DNA of 64,000 nt from Aerophototrophica crusticola. Its GTDB lineage: Bacteria > Pseudomonadota > Alphaproteobacteria > Azospirillales > Azospirillaceae. A model generated the notes under the pieces. It did not search any database and had not been told where the DNA came from. It worked only from the letters and a program-made list of their open reading frames with translations. The position numbers and the translations under genes are program-made. This document shows, in pieces, positions 30,179 to 40,925 of the stretch (the stretch's first letter is position 1; each line of letters opens with the position of its first letter). The stretch is taken from the NCBI GenBank assembly GCA_001939945.1, contig MOEB01000004.1, positions 124,001 through 188,000 of the forward strand, read 5' to 3'.

Positions 30179-30529
30179 TCACACGTGGAAGCTCTCCCCG
30201 CAGCCGCAGCGGCCCTTCTCGTTGGGGTTCTTGAAGGTGAAGCCGGTCTGGAACTTGTCCTCGACATAGTCCATCTCGGAGCCCAGCAGGAACATGGTGG
30301 CGGCGGGGTCGATCAGGATGGTGACGCCCTTGTCCTCCACCACCTCCTCGAACCGCTTCTTCTCCTCCGCATACTCCACGAAGTAGCTCATGCCGGAGCA
30401 GCCGCGGGAGCGGACCCCCACGCGCAGGCCGATGATGGGCTTGTCCGCCTTGGCCATCAGCCGCTTCACCCGCTCGGCGGCGGCGTCGGTGATGGTCAGG
30501 GCCTTGGGGCGTTCCTTCAGGGTGGTCAT
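30179..30529 (-). CDS. sufA: Fe-S cluster carrier, A-type (SufA/IscA-like)
   Basis: A 116-residue HesB/IscA-family protein with the three cluster-binding cysteines Cys44 (RGCSGMSY), Cys108 and Cys110 (GRCGCGESF). It passes Fe-S clusters from the SUF scaffold to target proteins. It is the last gene of the operon, 17 bases after sufT. Length and spacing of Cys match SufA. Confidence 0.93.
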   Translation of the reverse strand: MTTLKERPKALTITDAAAERVKRLMAKADKPIIGLRVGVRSRGCSGMSYFVEYAEEKKRFEEVVEDKGVTILIDPAATMFLLGSEMDYVEDKFQTGFTFKNPNEKGRCGCGESFHV

Positions 30530-30546
30530 CGCTCGCCTCCCTCCGC

Positions 30547-30936
30547 TCAGTACATGTTCAGGGCCACGCGGGCCTCGTCGCTCATGCGCGACGGGTCCCA
30601 GGCGGGTTCCCAGACGATCTCGACATTGACGCTGCGCACGCCCGGCACCTTGCGCACGGCCTCCTGGACCGTGCCCGGCATCTCCCCCGCCACGGGGCAG
30701 CCGGGGGCGGTCAGGGTCATCTCCACCTCCACGTCGCCCTCGGCGTCCACGTCGCAGCGGTAGACGAGGCCCAGCTCATAGATGTTCACCGGGATCTCGG
30801 GGTCATAGACGGTGCGCAGCGCCTCCACCACCCGGTCGGCCAGGGGCGCGTCGGGGGGCAGGCGCTCGTCCTCGGGGATCTCCACAGGCGCGGACATGGA
30901 GATGTCGGGGGCGATGGGGCGGTAGACGGAGCTCAT
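30547..30936 (-). CDS. sufT: SUF assembly protein SufT (MIP18/DUF59 family)
   Basis: A 129-residue protein. The DUF59 core DPEIPVNIYELGLVY (about 45-59), the block LTAPGCPVAGEMPG (76-89) with its conserved Cys, and VRSVNVEIVWEPAWDPSRM are typical of SufT. SufT is a maturation factor used under high Fe-S demand. It sits between sufU and sufA, ten bases from sufU. Confidence 0.92.
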   Translation of the reverse strand: MSSVYRPIAPDISMSAPVEIPEDERLPPDAPLADRVVEALRTVYDPEIPVNIYELGLVYRCDVDAEGDVEVEMTLTAPGCPVAGEMPGTVQEAVRKVPGVRSVNVEIVWEPAWDPSRMSDEARVALNMY

Positions 30937-30946
30937 CGCGTCCTCC

Positions 30947-31429
30947 TTAAAAACCGGCGTTCTCAGTGCTGGCCACGGGGTCCCCGTGCAGCGCGGCGTT
31001 CATGGTGTGCCAGGCCAGCGTGGCGCACTTCACCCGCATGGGGAACTCGCGCACGCCGGACAGGACCTGCAGCTTGTCCATGGCCTCCTCGTCCAAGGGG
31101 CCGTGGTCGGTCCACTCCTCCTCGTCCTTGGTGCACATGTCGTGGAAGGCGCCGAACAGGGCCTCGGCCTCCTTCGGTTCCTTGCCCTTCAGCATCTCGG
31201 TCATCAGGCTGGCGCTGGCCTGGCTGATGGCGCAGCCGCGCCCGTCGAAGCGCACGTCCGCGATCCGGCCGTCGCTGCCCAGGGTCAGGTAGACGGTGAT
31301 CTTGTCCCCGCACATGGGGTTGTCGCCCCGGGCCGTCCGGTTGAATCCGTCGGGCTTGCCGAAGTTCCGGGGGTTCTTGCCATGATCCAGGATGACTTCC
31401 TGGTAGAGGTCGCGCAGGTCGTCGAACAT
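30947..31429 (-). CDS. sufU: SufU-type scaffold / sulfur relay protein
   Basis: A 160-residue IscU-like protein with Cys40 (NPMCGD), Cys66 (GCAISQAS) and Cys135 (KCATLAWHT) and Asp42. It carries the 20-residue insertion before the last Cys (GPLDEEAMDKLQVLSG) that separates SufU from IscU. In other bacteria it binds zinc and accepts sulfur from SufS. It follows sufS by eight bases, so they act together; no sufE gene is in the operon. Confidence 0.93.
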   Translation of the reverse strand: MFDDLRDLYQEVILDHGKNPRNFGKPDGFNRTARGDNPMCGDKITVYLTLGSDGRIADVRFDGRGCAISQASASLMTEMLKGKEPKEAEALFGAFHDMCTKDEEEWTDHGPLDEEAMDKLQVLSGVREFPMRVKCATLAWHTMNAALHGDPVASTENAGF

Positions 31430-31437
31430 GATCGTCC

Positions 31438-32727
31438 TTACCCGAAAAAGGCTTTGGTGGCCTTGACTGCTTCCACCAGCGCGTCGGCCTCCGCCTCGGT
31501 GTTGTACAGGCCGAAGCTGGCGCGGCAGGTGGCGCCCACGCCGAAGCGGTCCATCAGCGGCTCGGCGCAGTGCCGGCCCACCCGGACCGCCACCCCCGCC
31601 CGGTCCACGAAGGTGCCGATGTCGTGGGGGTGGATGCCGTCGATGGTGAAGCTGATGATGGCTGCCTTCTCCGGCGCGGTGCCGATGATGCGCAGGCCCT
31701 CGATCTCCCGCAGCCGCTCCGTCGCATAGGCCAGCAGACGCTGCTCATGCGCCTGGATGGCGTCCAGGCCCAGGGCGGTGACATAGTCGATGGCCGCCCC
31801 CAACCCCACCCCCTCGATGATGGGCGGGGTGCCCGCCTCGAACCGGTAGGGCGCCTCGCGGAAGGTGGTCTTCTCGAAGGTCACGGTGCTGATCATGTCA
31901 CCGCCGCCCTGGTAGGGGGGCATGGCGTCCAGCACCGCCTTCTTGCCGTACAGCACGCCGATGCCGGTGGGGCCGTACAGCTTGTGGGCGGTGAAGACGT
32001 AGAGGTCGGCGTCGATGGCCTGCACGTCCACCGGCCGGTGGACCACGGCTTGGCTGCCGTCGAACAGCACCGTGGCGCCATGCTCGTGGGCCAGCCGGGC
32101 CATCTGCCTCACCGGGTTCACGGTGCCCAGCACGTTGCTGGAATGGGTGATGGCCACCAGCTTCACGGCCAAGGTCTTCAGCGCCTTCTCATAGGCGTCC
32201 AGGTCCAGGCTGCCGTCGTCCAGCACGGGCACCACCTCGATCCGGATGCCGGTCTGGTCGCGCAGAAGCTGCCAGGGCACGATGTTGGCGTGGTGCTCCA
32301 TGTAGGACAGCAGCACCACGTCGCCCGTCTTCAGGAAGGTGCGGCCCCAGCTCTGGGCCACCAGGTTGAACGCCTCTGTCGCGTTGCGGGTGAAGACGAT
32401 GTTCTCCCGGCTCGGCGCGTTCAGCAGCTTGGCCACCTTGTCCCGGGTGGCCTCGTACAGGTCGGTGCTGCGCTGGGACAGGAAGTGGACGCCCCGGTGC
32501 ACGTTGGCATAGTCCCGCTCCAGCAGGCCCGACATGGCGTCGATCACGGCCCGCGGCTTCTGGGCGCTGGCGGCGTTGTCCAGGTAGACCAGCGGCTTGC
32601 CGGGCCGCCCTTTGCGCTCATGCACCAGCCGGGTCAGGATCGGGAAGTCCTGGCGCACGCGCTCCACGTCATAGGGCGCGTTGCTGGTGACGGGGGCATC
32701 GGACAACAGGGTGGCGGGCCGGGTCAT
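31438..32727 (-). CDS. sufS: Cysteine desulfurase SufS
   Basis: A 429-residue PLP enzyme taking sulfur from cysteine for cluster assembly. The PLP Lys249 is in FTAHKLYGP and the persulfide Cys387 in VRVGRHCAEP; the length is that of group II desulfurases. A GGAGG site fixes the start at 32727, since the frame is open further upstream. A short palindrome CCTACC-ATATG-GGTAGG (32764-32780) lies in the gap before it, which is the largest gap in the operon apart from the start. Confidence 0.95.
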   Translation of the reverse strand: MTRPATLLSDAPVTSNAPYDVERVRQDFPILTRLVHERKGRPGKPLVYLDNAASAQKPRAVIDAMSGLLERDYANVHRGVHFLSQRSTDLYEATRDKVAKLLNAPSRENIVFTRNATEAFNLVAQSWGRTFLKTGDVVLLSYMEHHANIVPWQLLRDQTGIRIEVVPVLDDGSLDLDAYEKALKTLAVKLVAITHSSNVLGTVNPVRQMARLAHEHGATVLFDGSQAVVHRPVDVQAIDADLYVFTAHKLYGPTGIGVLYGKKAVLDAMPPYQGGGDMISTVTFEKTTFREAPYRFEAGTPPIIEGVGLGAAIDYVTALGLDAIQAHEQRLLAYATERLREIEGLRIIGTAPEKAAIISFTIDGIHPHDIGTFVDRAGVAVRVGRHCAEPLMDRFGVGATCRASFGLYNTEAEADALVEAVKATKAFFG

Positions 32728-32830
32728 GCGACCTCCGGAGGCGTCGAAGAGGGTCTGGAATGTCCTACCATATGGGTAGGAGATGGCGCCCGCGCATCGG
32801 GCCGGGACGGGAGCCTGGGGTGCCGACAAG

Positions 32831-33724
32831 TCATGCCGTCCCCCCGATTTCCCGCCGCATCCAGGTGCGGCCATGGCCCAGCAGGTAGTCGTCCACCCGC
32901 AGCACGGGCGCGAAGCCCAGCCGGGCCAGGACGTCCGGGTGCTGGTAGTCCATGGGCATCACGGTGGACCAGCGGCAGCCCAGGTGGGCCACGTGGGCGT
33001 GGGTCTCCGCCAGCAGGCGGCGGACCAGGCCCTTGCCGCGATGGGCCGGGGCGACGAACAGATCGACGATGGTGAACCAGTCCCCGTCCACCACACCGTT
33101 CAGGGCGGCAAGGGCGGTGCCGGCGTGGTCGCGCAGGGTGGTGGACAATTCCTGGTAATGGACGTCCACATGCTCCAGCCAATGGGCCGTCAGCCCATCA
33201 TCCACCGCCTTCTCCTGCTCCGGCGTGGGATGGTCGGTCACCAGCAGGGTCAGGCCGCCGGGCAGGGCAGGCGCCTCTGCCACCACGGCCGCCTTGCGGA
33301 GATAGTGCCGGGCCTGGCCATAGACGAAGTCCGGCATCACGCCCACGCTCTCATAGCCGAAGCGCGGGTAGAAGCGGGGGCCCTGGAAATCCATGGTGTT
33401 CAGGTAGACACGGGTGCAGCCCCGGGCCAAACCCGCCGCCTCCGTCGCCAGCAGCAGGGCGGCCCCTATGCCGGTGCCGCGCCGCGCCTTCTCGACCCAC
33501 AGCAGGTGCAGGTACAGGTCGCCGCCCTGGCGCAGGCAGACGGTGCCGCCGACGATGTGCCCGGCCCTGTCCAGGGCGAAGACGCCTAACCGCTTCCGCG
33601 CGACGCCAAGGGCGGCCTCCTCGGCCCGCAGCGACTCCCGCGCCAGCCAGCGCGCCACCTCGACATCCGCGGGGAAGCGGATGTCGGCGCGCGGGGCCGG
33701 GGACAGGAAGGCGCTGTCGGGCAT
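32831..33724 (-). CDS. Double-GNAT acetyltransferase in the SUF operon (A)
   Basis: A 297-residue protein made of two GNAT domains. Domain 1 (about 15-145) holds the acetyl-CoA loop RRGTGIGAALL and the GNAT end GPRFYPRFGYESVG; domain 2 (about 155-290) holds HRGKGLVRRLL and HPDVLARLGFAPVLR. The start overlaps the sufD stop by one base (TGATG), so translation is coupled to sufD. It lies between sufD and sufS. No substrate is predictable; it is paralogous to gene B at 35048. Confidence 0.85.
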   Translation of the reverse strand: MPDSAFLSPAPRADIRFPADVEVARWLARESLRAEEAALGVARKRLGVFALDRAGHIVGGTVCLRQGGDLYLHLLWVEKARRGTGIGAALLLATEAAGLARGCTRVYLNTMDFQGPRFYPRFGYESVGVMPDFVYGQARHYLRKAAVVAEAPALPGGLTLLVTDHPTPEQEKAVDDGLTAHWLEHVDVHYQELSTTLRDHAGTALAALNGVVDGDWFTIVDLFVAPAHRGKGLVRRLLAETHAHVAHLGCRWSTVMPMDYQHPDVLARLGFAPVLRVDDYLLGHGRTWMRREIGGTA

Positions 33725-35043
33725 CAGCGATGGCCCTCCAGCACCCGGTGCAGGCGCTCCCGGAAGTGGTCGCGCACCACCTCTACCTGGACCTCCTCCA
33801 CCGCCTCATCCAGGAAGGCGCCCACCAGCAGGGCGCGGGCTTGGTCGATGGGGATGCCGCGGGCGCGCAGGTAGAAGAGCTGGTCGTCGTCCAGTTCCCC
33901 CGCCGTGGCGCCATGGCTGCACTTCACGTCGTCGGCATAGATCTCCAGCTCCGGCTTGCTGTTGATCTCCGCCTGGGGGGAGAGCAGCAGGGCGCGGTTC
34001 AACTGGTAGCCGTCGGTCTTCTGCGCGTCGGGGCGGACGATGATCTTGCCCTGGAAGACGGCGCGGGCCTGGCCGTCGATCACGCCCTTCACCACCTCGC
34101 GGCTGGTGCAGTGGGGCTTGGCGTGGTCGATCAGGGTGGTGAAGTCCGTGTGCTGGTTGCCCGCGGCCGCGTAGGCGGCGCTGACCCGGCAGGTGATGCC
34201 GGTACCGTCCAGCACGCTGCGCGCCTCATGCCGGGCCAGCCGGGCGCCGAGGTTCAGCACGAAGGTGTCATAGGTGGCGTCGCGGCCAAGGTGCGCCGTG
34301 GCGGTGGCTAGGTGGAAGGCGTCCAGGCTTTCCATCTGGATCTTGTAGTGGTGCAGCCGGGCGCCGGGACCCGCCACCACCTCCGATGCCACGTTGGACA
34401 GGTAGGTGGCGCCGGGCAGGCCAAGGTGGTGCTCCACCACCGTCGCCTCGGCGTTTTCCTCCGCCACCAGCAGCAGGCGGGGGTGCCAGGCGGCGGGGGC
34501 GGAACCGGGGGTGCCCAGGAAGACCGCTTCGATCGGGTCCGCCACGGTGACGCCGCGGGGGACGTACAGCAGCAGCCCGTCCGCCAGGAAGGCGGTATTC
34601 AGGGCCAGCAGCGGGTGGCTGTCGAAGGTGGCGGTACGGCCCAGCAGGCCGGCCACCCGGTCCGGGTCGCGGGCCAGCGCCTCGCCCAGGCTCTCCAGCA
34701 CCACGCCCGCCGGCAGGGCGCCGGGCTGGGACAGGTCGGCGCGGAAGCGGCCATCCACGAAGACCATGCGGTGGGCCGGGCCACCCGGCAGCACGCTTGG
34801 GATCCGGTCGATGCTGACCGGCGCGCTCTCTGCCGCCGGGCCAAAGCTCACCTTCTCCAGCGGGCGCAGGCTGGTGAACTTCCAGGCCTCCTGCCGCTGG
34901 GTGGGCAGGCCGAGCTTGGCGAAGCGGTCCAGCCCGGCGGCACGCAGGTCCTTCAGCCAGGGCAGGCCCGCCCCGGGCAGGGTGGGGGCGAGGCCGGATG
35001 CCTGGGCGATAAGGGCCTGGACGGTGGTGTTGTCGGTGGTCAT
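33724..35043 (-). CDS. sufD: Fe-S cluster assembly protein SufD
   Basis: A 439-residue SufB/SufD-family protein. It starts with the helical domain WLKDLRAAGLDRFAKLGLPTQRQEAWKFTSL and then has the beta-helix core and the family C-terminus DDVKCSHGATAGELDDDQLFYLRARGIP. SufD forms the SufBC2D scaffold with SufB and SufC. It starts four bases after acetyltransferase gene B and ends one base into gene A. Confidence 0.94.
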   Translation of the reverse strand: MTTDNTTVQALIAQASGLAPTLPGAGLPWLKDLRAAGLDRFAKLGLPTQRQEAWKFTSLRPLEKVSFGPAAESAPVSIDRIPSVLPGGPAHRMVFVDGRFRADLSQPGALPAGVVLESLGEALARDPDRVAGLLGRTATFDSHPLLALNTAFLADGLLLYVPRGVTVADPIEAVFLGTPGSAPAAWHPRLLLVAEENAEATVVEHHLGLPGATYLSNVASEVVAGPGARLHHYKIQMESLDAFHLATATAHLGRDATYDTFVLNLGARLARHEARSVLDGTGITCRVSAAYAAAGNQHTDFTTLIDHAKPHCTSREVVKGVIDGQARAVFQGKIIVRPDAQKTDGYQLNRALLLSPQAEINSKPELEIYADDVKCSHGATAGELDDDQLFYLRARGIPIDQARALLVGAFLDEAVEEVQVEVVRDHFRERLHRVLEGHR

Positions 35044-35047
35044 GGCG

Positions 35048-35926
35048 TCAGAGCCGCATCTGGAAGAAGGTCATGCCCATGCCCGGCACGTCGCTGGGCA
35101 GGTGGGCGATGGGCTGGAAGCCCAGCTTGGGGTAGAAGCGCGGGGCCTGGCAGTCCATGGTCTCCACGCCCGCGCGGGTGCAGCCCATGGCCCGGCCGGC
35201 CTGAAGGGCCGCGTCCAGCATGGCGTAGCCGGTACCGGTGCCGCGAAGGCTGTCGTCCAGCCAGACCATGTCCACCATGAAGTCGTCGCCCGCGGCATAG
35301 CACAGGGCGCCGCCCTTCACGGCACCGCCCTGGCGCACATAGGCGCTGGCCCAGCGGACGGGCACGCCCAGCCGGCGCTGGCGGCGCTGGTCGGTCTGGC
35401 GCCAGACATATTTGGCCAGTGGGCGGGACAGGGGCTCCCGCAGCTCAAAGGCCAGGGTGGCGGGCAGGGGCGCCGCCTCGCCCCCCAGGGCCTTGCTGAA
35501 AACGACGAAGTCGCCGCCGCGGATATGGTCGCGCACCCGCGCCGTGTCCCGGTATCCGCCGGCCAGATAGGGGGCGCGGTCATCATGGGCGCGGCTGTAG
35601 CAGCGCAGCACCCGGGCGCCGCGCCGGGCCAGGTCCCGCTCCGTGAAGGCCAGTACGGCGGGCAGGGCGGGGCCGCCCTCCGCCTCCGGGACGGACCAGC
35701 CGGCCCAGAAGCTCTCCGCCTCGCCCTTGTACAGGACGATGGAGATGCCGGCCTGCACCTCATCGGTCTCCACGTCCCGGGCCAGCACGGCGAAGCGCGA
35801 TTCCGGCATGGGAAGCTTGGCCGCGTTATAGGCCATCAGCCCGGCCAGAACCGTTTCGGACGCGGACGTGTGCAGGTCCGCCCCGAGTTCCACCGTGATG
35901 CTGATGTCAGGGGGCAAGGCCATCAT
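35048..35926 (-). CDS. Double-GNAT acetyltransferase in the SUF operon (B)
   Basis: A 292-residue protein with a degenerate N-terminal GNAT-like half and a clear C-terminal GNAT domain: LRGTGTGYAMLDAAL as acetyl-CoA loop and APRFYPKLGFQPIAHLP as the final strand. The ends of genes A and B share the motif GCTR...(N/E)TMD.Q.PRFYP, so they are paralogues. It lies five bases after sufC and four before sufD, and must be on the same transcript. Substrate unknown. Confidence 0.83.
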   Translation of the reverse strand: MMALPPDISITVELGADLHTSASETVLAGLMAYNAAKLPMPESRFAVLARDVETDEVQAGISIVLYKGEAESFWAGWSVPEAEGGPALPAVLAFTERDLARRGARVLRCYSRAHDDRAPYLAGGYRDTARVRDHIRGGDFVVFSKALGGEAAPLPATLAFELREPLSRPLAKYVWRQTDQRRQRRLGVPVRWASAYVRQGGAVKGGALCYAAGDDFMVDMVWLDDSLRGTGTGYAMLDAALQAGRAMGCTRAGVETMDCQAPRFYPKLGFQPIAHLPSDVPGMGMTFFQMRL

Positions 35927-35931
35927 CCGCC

Positions 35932-36690
35932 TCAGGCCGCCTCGTTCACGCCGAACTCGGCATAGCCCTTGGCCTCCAGCTCCTGGGCCAGCTCCTTGCC
36001 GCCCGTCTTCTGGATGCGGCCATGGGCCAGCACGTGCACCACGTCCGGCACGATGTAGTCCAGCAGGCGCTGGTAGTGGGTGATGACCAGCATGCCGCGG
36101 TCGGGGCTGCGCAGCTTGTTCACCCCCTCCGCCACGATGCGCAGGGCGTCGATGTCCAGGCCGCTGTCCGTCTCATCCAGGATGGCGAGGCGGGGCTGGA
36201 GCACGGCCATCTGCAGGGCCTCGTTCCGCTTCTTCTCGCCGCCGCTGAAGCCCACATTGACCGCGCGCTTGATCATGTCCTCGGTCATGTTGAGGTCCTT
36301 GGCCCGGGCGCGGATCAGCTTCAGGAACTGCATCGCGTCCAGCGGGCCCTCGCCGCGGGTCTTGCGGACGGCGTTCAGCGCCTCCTTCAGGAAGGTGGTG
36401 TTGCTGACGCCGGGGATCTCCACCGGGTACTGGAAGGCCAGGAACAGGCCGGCCGCCGCGCGCTCCTCCGGCTCCATGGCCAGCAGGTCCTGCCCGGCGA
36501 AGGTGGCCGTGCCCTCCGTCACCTCATACCCCTCCCGCCCCGCCAGCACATAGGACAGGGTGCTCTTGCCGGACCCGTTGGGGCCCATGATGGCATGCAC
36601 CTTCCCGGCCTCCACGGTCAGGTCGATCCCCTTGAGGATCTCCTTGCCGTCCACGGTGGCGTGCAGGTTCTTGATCTCAAGCAGTGACAT
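35932..36690 (-). CDS. sufC: SUF complex ATPase SufC
   Basis: A 252-residue ABC ATPase. Walker A GPNGSGKST (about 36-44), signature FSGGEKKRNEA, and Walker B LAILDETDSGLDIDAL with the SufC-typical ETDSGLD are present. It powers cluster assembly in SufBC2D. It is flanked on both sides by acetyltransferase genes instead of lying next to sufB or sufD. Confidence 0.96.
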   Translation of the reverse strand: MSLLEIKNLHATVDGKEILKGIDLTVEAGKVHAIMGPNGSGKSTLSYVLAGREGYEVTEGTATFAGQDLLAMEPEERAAAGLFLAFQYPVEIPGVSNTTFLKEALNAVRKTRGEGPLDAMQFLKLIRARAKDLNMTEDMIKRAVNVGFSGGEKKRNEALQMAVLQPRLAILDETDSGLDIDALRIVAEGVNKLRSPDRGMLVITHYQRLLDYIVPDVVHVLAHGRIQKTGGKELAQELEAKGYAEFGVNEAA

Positions 36691-36702
36691 CGTTCCGTTT
36701 CC

Positions 36703-37541
36703 CTAAGCGTCCTGCGGCGTGGCGTGGAAGGCCGCGACGACCTCGATCTGGCCGTGGATGGCGGCGTTGAAGGCCGGCAAGTCCTCGGCGGGTATCCAGT
36801 ACTCCCGGTGCTGCCAGCCCCCGACCACCTGCACCGCGTAGGCGGCCAGGAAGTCGGCGCCGACCTCGAACCGGGTCACGTAGCCCACGCCGGTGGGCTC
36901 CCTCGCGTTCCAGTCGCGGGCGATCTGCTCCGCGTAGTCCCGGTCCAGCACCGGGTAGAAGATCGGCTGCTCCGGCAGGCGCGGCGGGAAGGCCCGGAAG
37001 TCGCTGGCCGCGACCAAGTCGTGCTCCGCCTGGCCGACCGGGCGATAGAGGGTGACCGTGTCCAGCCCCTTCTCCATGTAGCGCGCCTCGGGGTTGCCGG
37101 GGCGGGGGCCGGCATCGGCCCAGCCCTGCCGTTCATAGAAGCGGATGGCCGCCGTATTGCGCACCCCGACGCTCAGCCGCGCCCGGGCGAACCCTGCCGC
37201 CCGCAGCCGGTCGCAGGCCCAGGCCTCCAGCCGCTTGCCAAGGCCGAGGCCGCGGTGATCCGGATCCAGGTAGACCTGGTGGACGTACCCCAGGCTAGGC
37301 TGGCCCTCGACCCTCCCCAGCACCACCATGCCCACGGACGCCCCGCCCACCTCGACGATGGCGGCACAGTCCGGGTCGGCCGCCAGCTTGTCGCGTAACC
37401 AGTCCGCGAACCCCGCCCCATCGGCCCCGAAGTCGCGCACGAACCGCGACTCGTCGCCGAAGCCCAGGATGGTCGTCTCCCGCGCCCAGGCGATGGCGCG
37501 GGCCGCGTCCAGGTCCGGGTCGAGGGGGCGGAAGCCCTGCA

Positions 37542-37545
<4 letters not shown>
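36703..37545 (-). CDS. GNAT acetyltransferase fused to a crystallin J1-like domain, in the SUF operon (C)
   Basis: A 280-residue fusion. Residues 1-165 form a GNAT domain: [18 protein letters not shown] is the acetyl-CoA loop and [13 protein letters not shown] the closing strand. Residues 175-275 ([14 protein letters not shown]...[15 protein letters not shown]...YVTRFEVG...[11 protein letters not shown]) match small proteins that databases label ADP-ribosylation/crystallin J1, whose function is not established. The stop and start codons overlap the next gene: its start shares ATGA with the sufB stop region (37542-37545). So it is translationally coupled to sufB. Confidence 0.78.
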
Positions 37546-39023
<1,478 letters not shown>

Positions 39024-39052
39024 GGCCTTGTCCCTTCCCTTCGAATCCCGTC

Positions 39053-39535
39053 TCAACCCGCCAGGGCGGCGCCAGGGGCAGGGGCCCGCGGCGGCTCGAA
39101 CCCGAATGGCGAGTGCGCGGCCATGTCGGCCGCCATGTCTGCCAACGTCACGTCATCCAGGGCCCGGCGCACCGCCTGGTTGACCTTGTCCCAGGTGCCC
39201 CGGCGGCTGCACAGGCTCTCCACCCCGCAGGCGCCGCTGGCCCCGTCCACGCAATCGGTCAGGGCGATGGGGCCGTCGATGGCCTCCACGATCTGGGCCA
39301 CGGTCACCCGGTCGGCCCCGCGGGACAGGCCATAGCCCCCCGCGGCACCCCGGTGCGACTGCACCAGGCCGGCCTTGGCCAATTGCTTCAGCAGCTTCTG
39401 CACCGTGGGCACCGGCAGCCCCGTGCGGTCAGCCAGCGAGGTGGCGGTGTGCAGGGCGCCGGCGCGCGCCGGCGGCTCCGCCAACGCTGCCAGCACCACC
39501 ACCGCGTAATCCGTCAGCTTGCTGAGCCGCAGCAT
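39053..39535 (-). CDS. Rrf2-family SUF operon regulator
   Basis: A 160-residue Rrf2/IscR-like repressor. The N-terminal winged helix starts [15 protein letters not shown] and includes [31 protein letters not shown]. Three Cys (Cys95, Cys103, Cys109) form the IscR-type cluster site. It senses cluster supply and represses the suf genes that follow 30 bases later; this is family knowledge. A perfect palindrome lies 20-40 bases in front of its start, which fits autoregulation. Confidence 0.93.
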   Translation of the reverse strand: MLRLSKLTDYAVVVLAALAEPPARAGALHTATSLADRTGLPVPTVQKLLKQLAKAGLVQSHRGAAGGYGLSRGADRVTVAQIVEAIDGPIALTDCVDGASGACGVESLCSRRGTWDKVNQAVRRALDDVTLADMAADMAAHSPFGFEPPRAPAPGAALAG

Positions 39536-39556
39536 GCGCCCGCCAACCCCTTAATC

Positions 39557-39604
39557 CGTACCAATCTGGTACGCATTAGGTGGTCCATCCCCGGGTTTCG
39601 TCAA
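39557..39604 (-). promoter_or_regulatory. SUF operon promoter with palindromic operator
   Basis: A perfect palindrome CGTACCA-ATC-TGGTACG occupies 39557-39573. On the minus strand a -35 like TTGACG (39599-39604) precedes it, with a poor -10 candidate (CCTAAT) 17-18 bases later, so the palindrome would cover the transcription start. Its place in front of the Rrf2 gene suggests an operator for that repressor (inference). Confidence 0.5.
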
Positions 39605-39716
39605 GCCGGTAAGGAACTTAGGCCATGCATCCCCGGCGCGGGCGGCATGCGATAGCGCGGATCGAAAGGGGAGGGAAGGGAAAATCCACCCCGTTCTTGC
39701 TTCCCTTTTCCCAATC

Positions 39717-39802
39717 TTCTGTCATCCCGACGAAAGTCGGGACCCAGGTTCACGGGCGATGTGCTCGGGCTCCTGGGCCCCGGCTTCCGCCGGGGTGATG
39801 GT
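39717..39802. repeat. GTCATCCCG-type palindromic repeat
   Basis: GTCATCCCGACGAAAGTCGGGACCC at the left, and CCCCGGCTTCCGCCGGGGTGATGG at the right, form two hairpins in mirror orientation. It belongs to the same broad family as the copies near 555 and 30131. No gene lies in 39605-39893. Confidence 0.6.
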
Positions 39803-39841
39803 CAATCAGATTGGTTAAGTGGGTCCGATCAGAACGGAAAA

Positions 39842-39869
39842 GGGGGCGGCACCCTGCGGCGCCGCCCCC
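39842..39869 (-). terminator. Terminator of the stress-type operon
   Basis: GGGGGCGGC (39842-39850) pairs with GCCGCCCCC (39861-39869). On the minus strand it follows the stop at 39894 by 24 bases and runs directly into TTTTCCGTTCT, a good rho-independent signal. Confidence 0.85.
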
Positions 39870-39893
39870 GATCCTACGTCCTAGTCGGCCCGC

Positions 39894-40904
39894 TCAGCGC
39901 GTCGCCGCCCCGCCTGTGGTGGCGCCGGAGGCCGTGCCGGTGGCGAGGGTGGAGCCCATGCCCGTGCTGGTCCCCGACGTCCCCGCGGACGCGGCGGTGC
40001 CGGAGGAGGCCCCGCCATTGGAACCGCCCTGGTCGGACGACGCCTCGCCCACTTTCTCCCGCACCGCCTGCACGCCGGCCTGGGCCGCCTCACGGGCCGC
40101 CTGGCTGGCCCGGTCGAACTGCTCCCGGCCCTGGCTCCAGGCCTCGTCCATCAGCTGGTCGCGGTAATCGCCCAGCCACTGGTCTTCCATGCGGGTCGCC
40201 GGCAGGGTGGCGCCGATGGCGGCACCCAGGGCCAGACCCATGAAGCCCACGGCCATCGGGTGCTCGTCCACCATCTCCCAGAAGCCGCTGGACATGTCGG
40301 AGGCGCGGCTGCCCGCCCCTTGCAGCATGCCCCGGCTGCGATCCATCAGCGAGCTGCTGCCGGACCCGGAGGAATAGCTGCCGGATGCGGACCCGGTGCC
40401 ATAACCGCTGGTGCTGCCGTAGGAGCTGCCGCCGCCATAGCTGGTGGTCTCGCGGTCGTAGGCGGACTCACCATAGGCCGCATAGTCGCTGCGGGCGTCA
40501 TAGTCGGCGATGCGGTCATAGCCCGCCGCCGTGGCGTCCTGGTCGTCGCTGGAGCCGCGGAAGCGGCTGGTGGCCTCGTCCTTCAGGCTCCCGGCCCGCT
40601 GGGACACGCTCCGCCGTACGCCCCGGGTCCGCCGGGCTGCCCAGTCGGCGGCCTGGTCATAGGTCTCGGTCTTGCGGGCCTGGGTGAACAGCAGGGCGCC
40701 CAGCGCCACGCCGCCCAGGGCCAGCATCCAGCCATTGCCGCCGAAGAAGCCGCCATCGCCGCTGTCGTGCCGCTGCACGTCGGACAGGCTCTGGTAACCG
40801 GCATAGCTGTCGCCATAGGCCTGCCCGTAGGCGTCGTCCAGCGTGTCGGCGTCGCCGTATCCCTGGCCGTAGCCGGTCCGGCGATTATCGGACGTGTAAG
40901 ACAT
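39894..40904 (-). CDS. Low-complexity membrane protein (DUF3618/nutrient-deprivation type)
   Basis: A 336-residue protein rich in Gly, Ser, Tyr and Asp. One hydrophobic segment near 57-75 (NGWMLALGGVALGALLF), a long Ser/Gly/Tyr repeat part (about 130-190), then the conserved block DEHPMAVGFMGLALGAAIGATLP (about 212-234), and an amphipathic helix. The last block is common in nutrient-deprivation-induced proteins of Alphaproteobacteria. The C-terminus (Ser/Gly/Thr/Ala) is low complexity. Last gene of a three-gene unit. Confidence 0.7.
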   Translation of the reverse strand: MSYTSDNRRTGYGQGYGDADTLDDAYGQAYGDSYAGYQSLSDVQRHDSGDGGFFGGNGWMLALGGVALGALLFTQARKTETYDQAADWAARRTRGVRRSVSQRAGSLKDEATSRFRGSSDDQDATAAGYDRIADYDARSDYAAYGESAYDRETTSYGGGSSYGSTSGYGTGSASGSYSSGSGSSSLMDRSRGMLQGAGSRASDMSSGFWEMVDEHPMAVGFMGLALGAAIGATLPATRMEDQWLGDYRDQLMDEAWSQGREQFDRASQAAREAAQAGVQAVREKVGEASSDQGGSNGGASSGTAASAGTSGTSTGMGSTLATGTASGATTGGAATR

Positions 40905-40925
40905 GGGGCTCTCCTCCTGTCGCCG

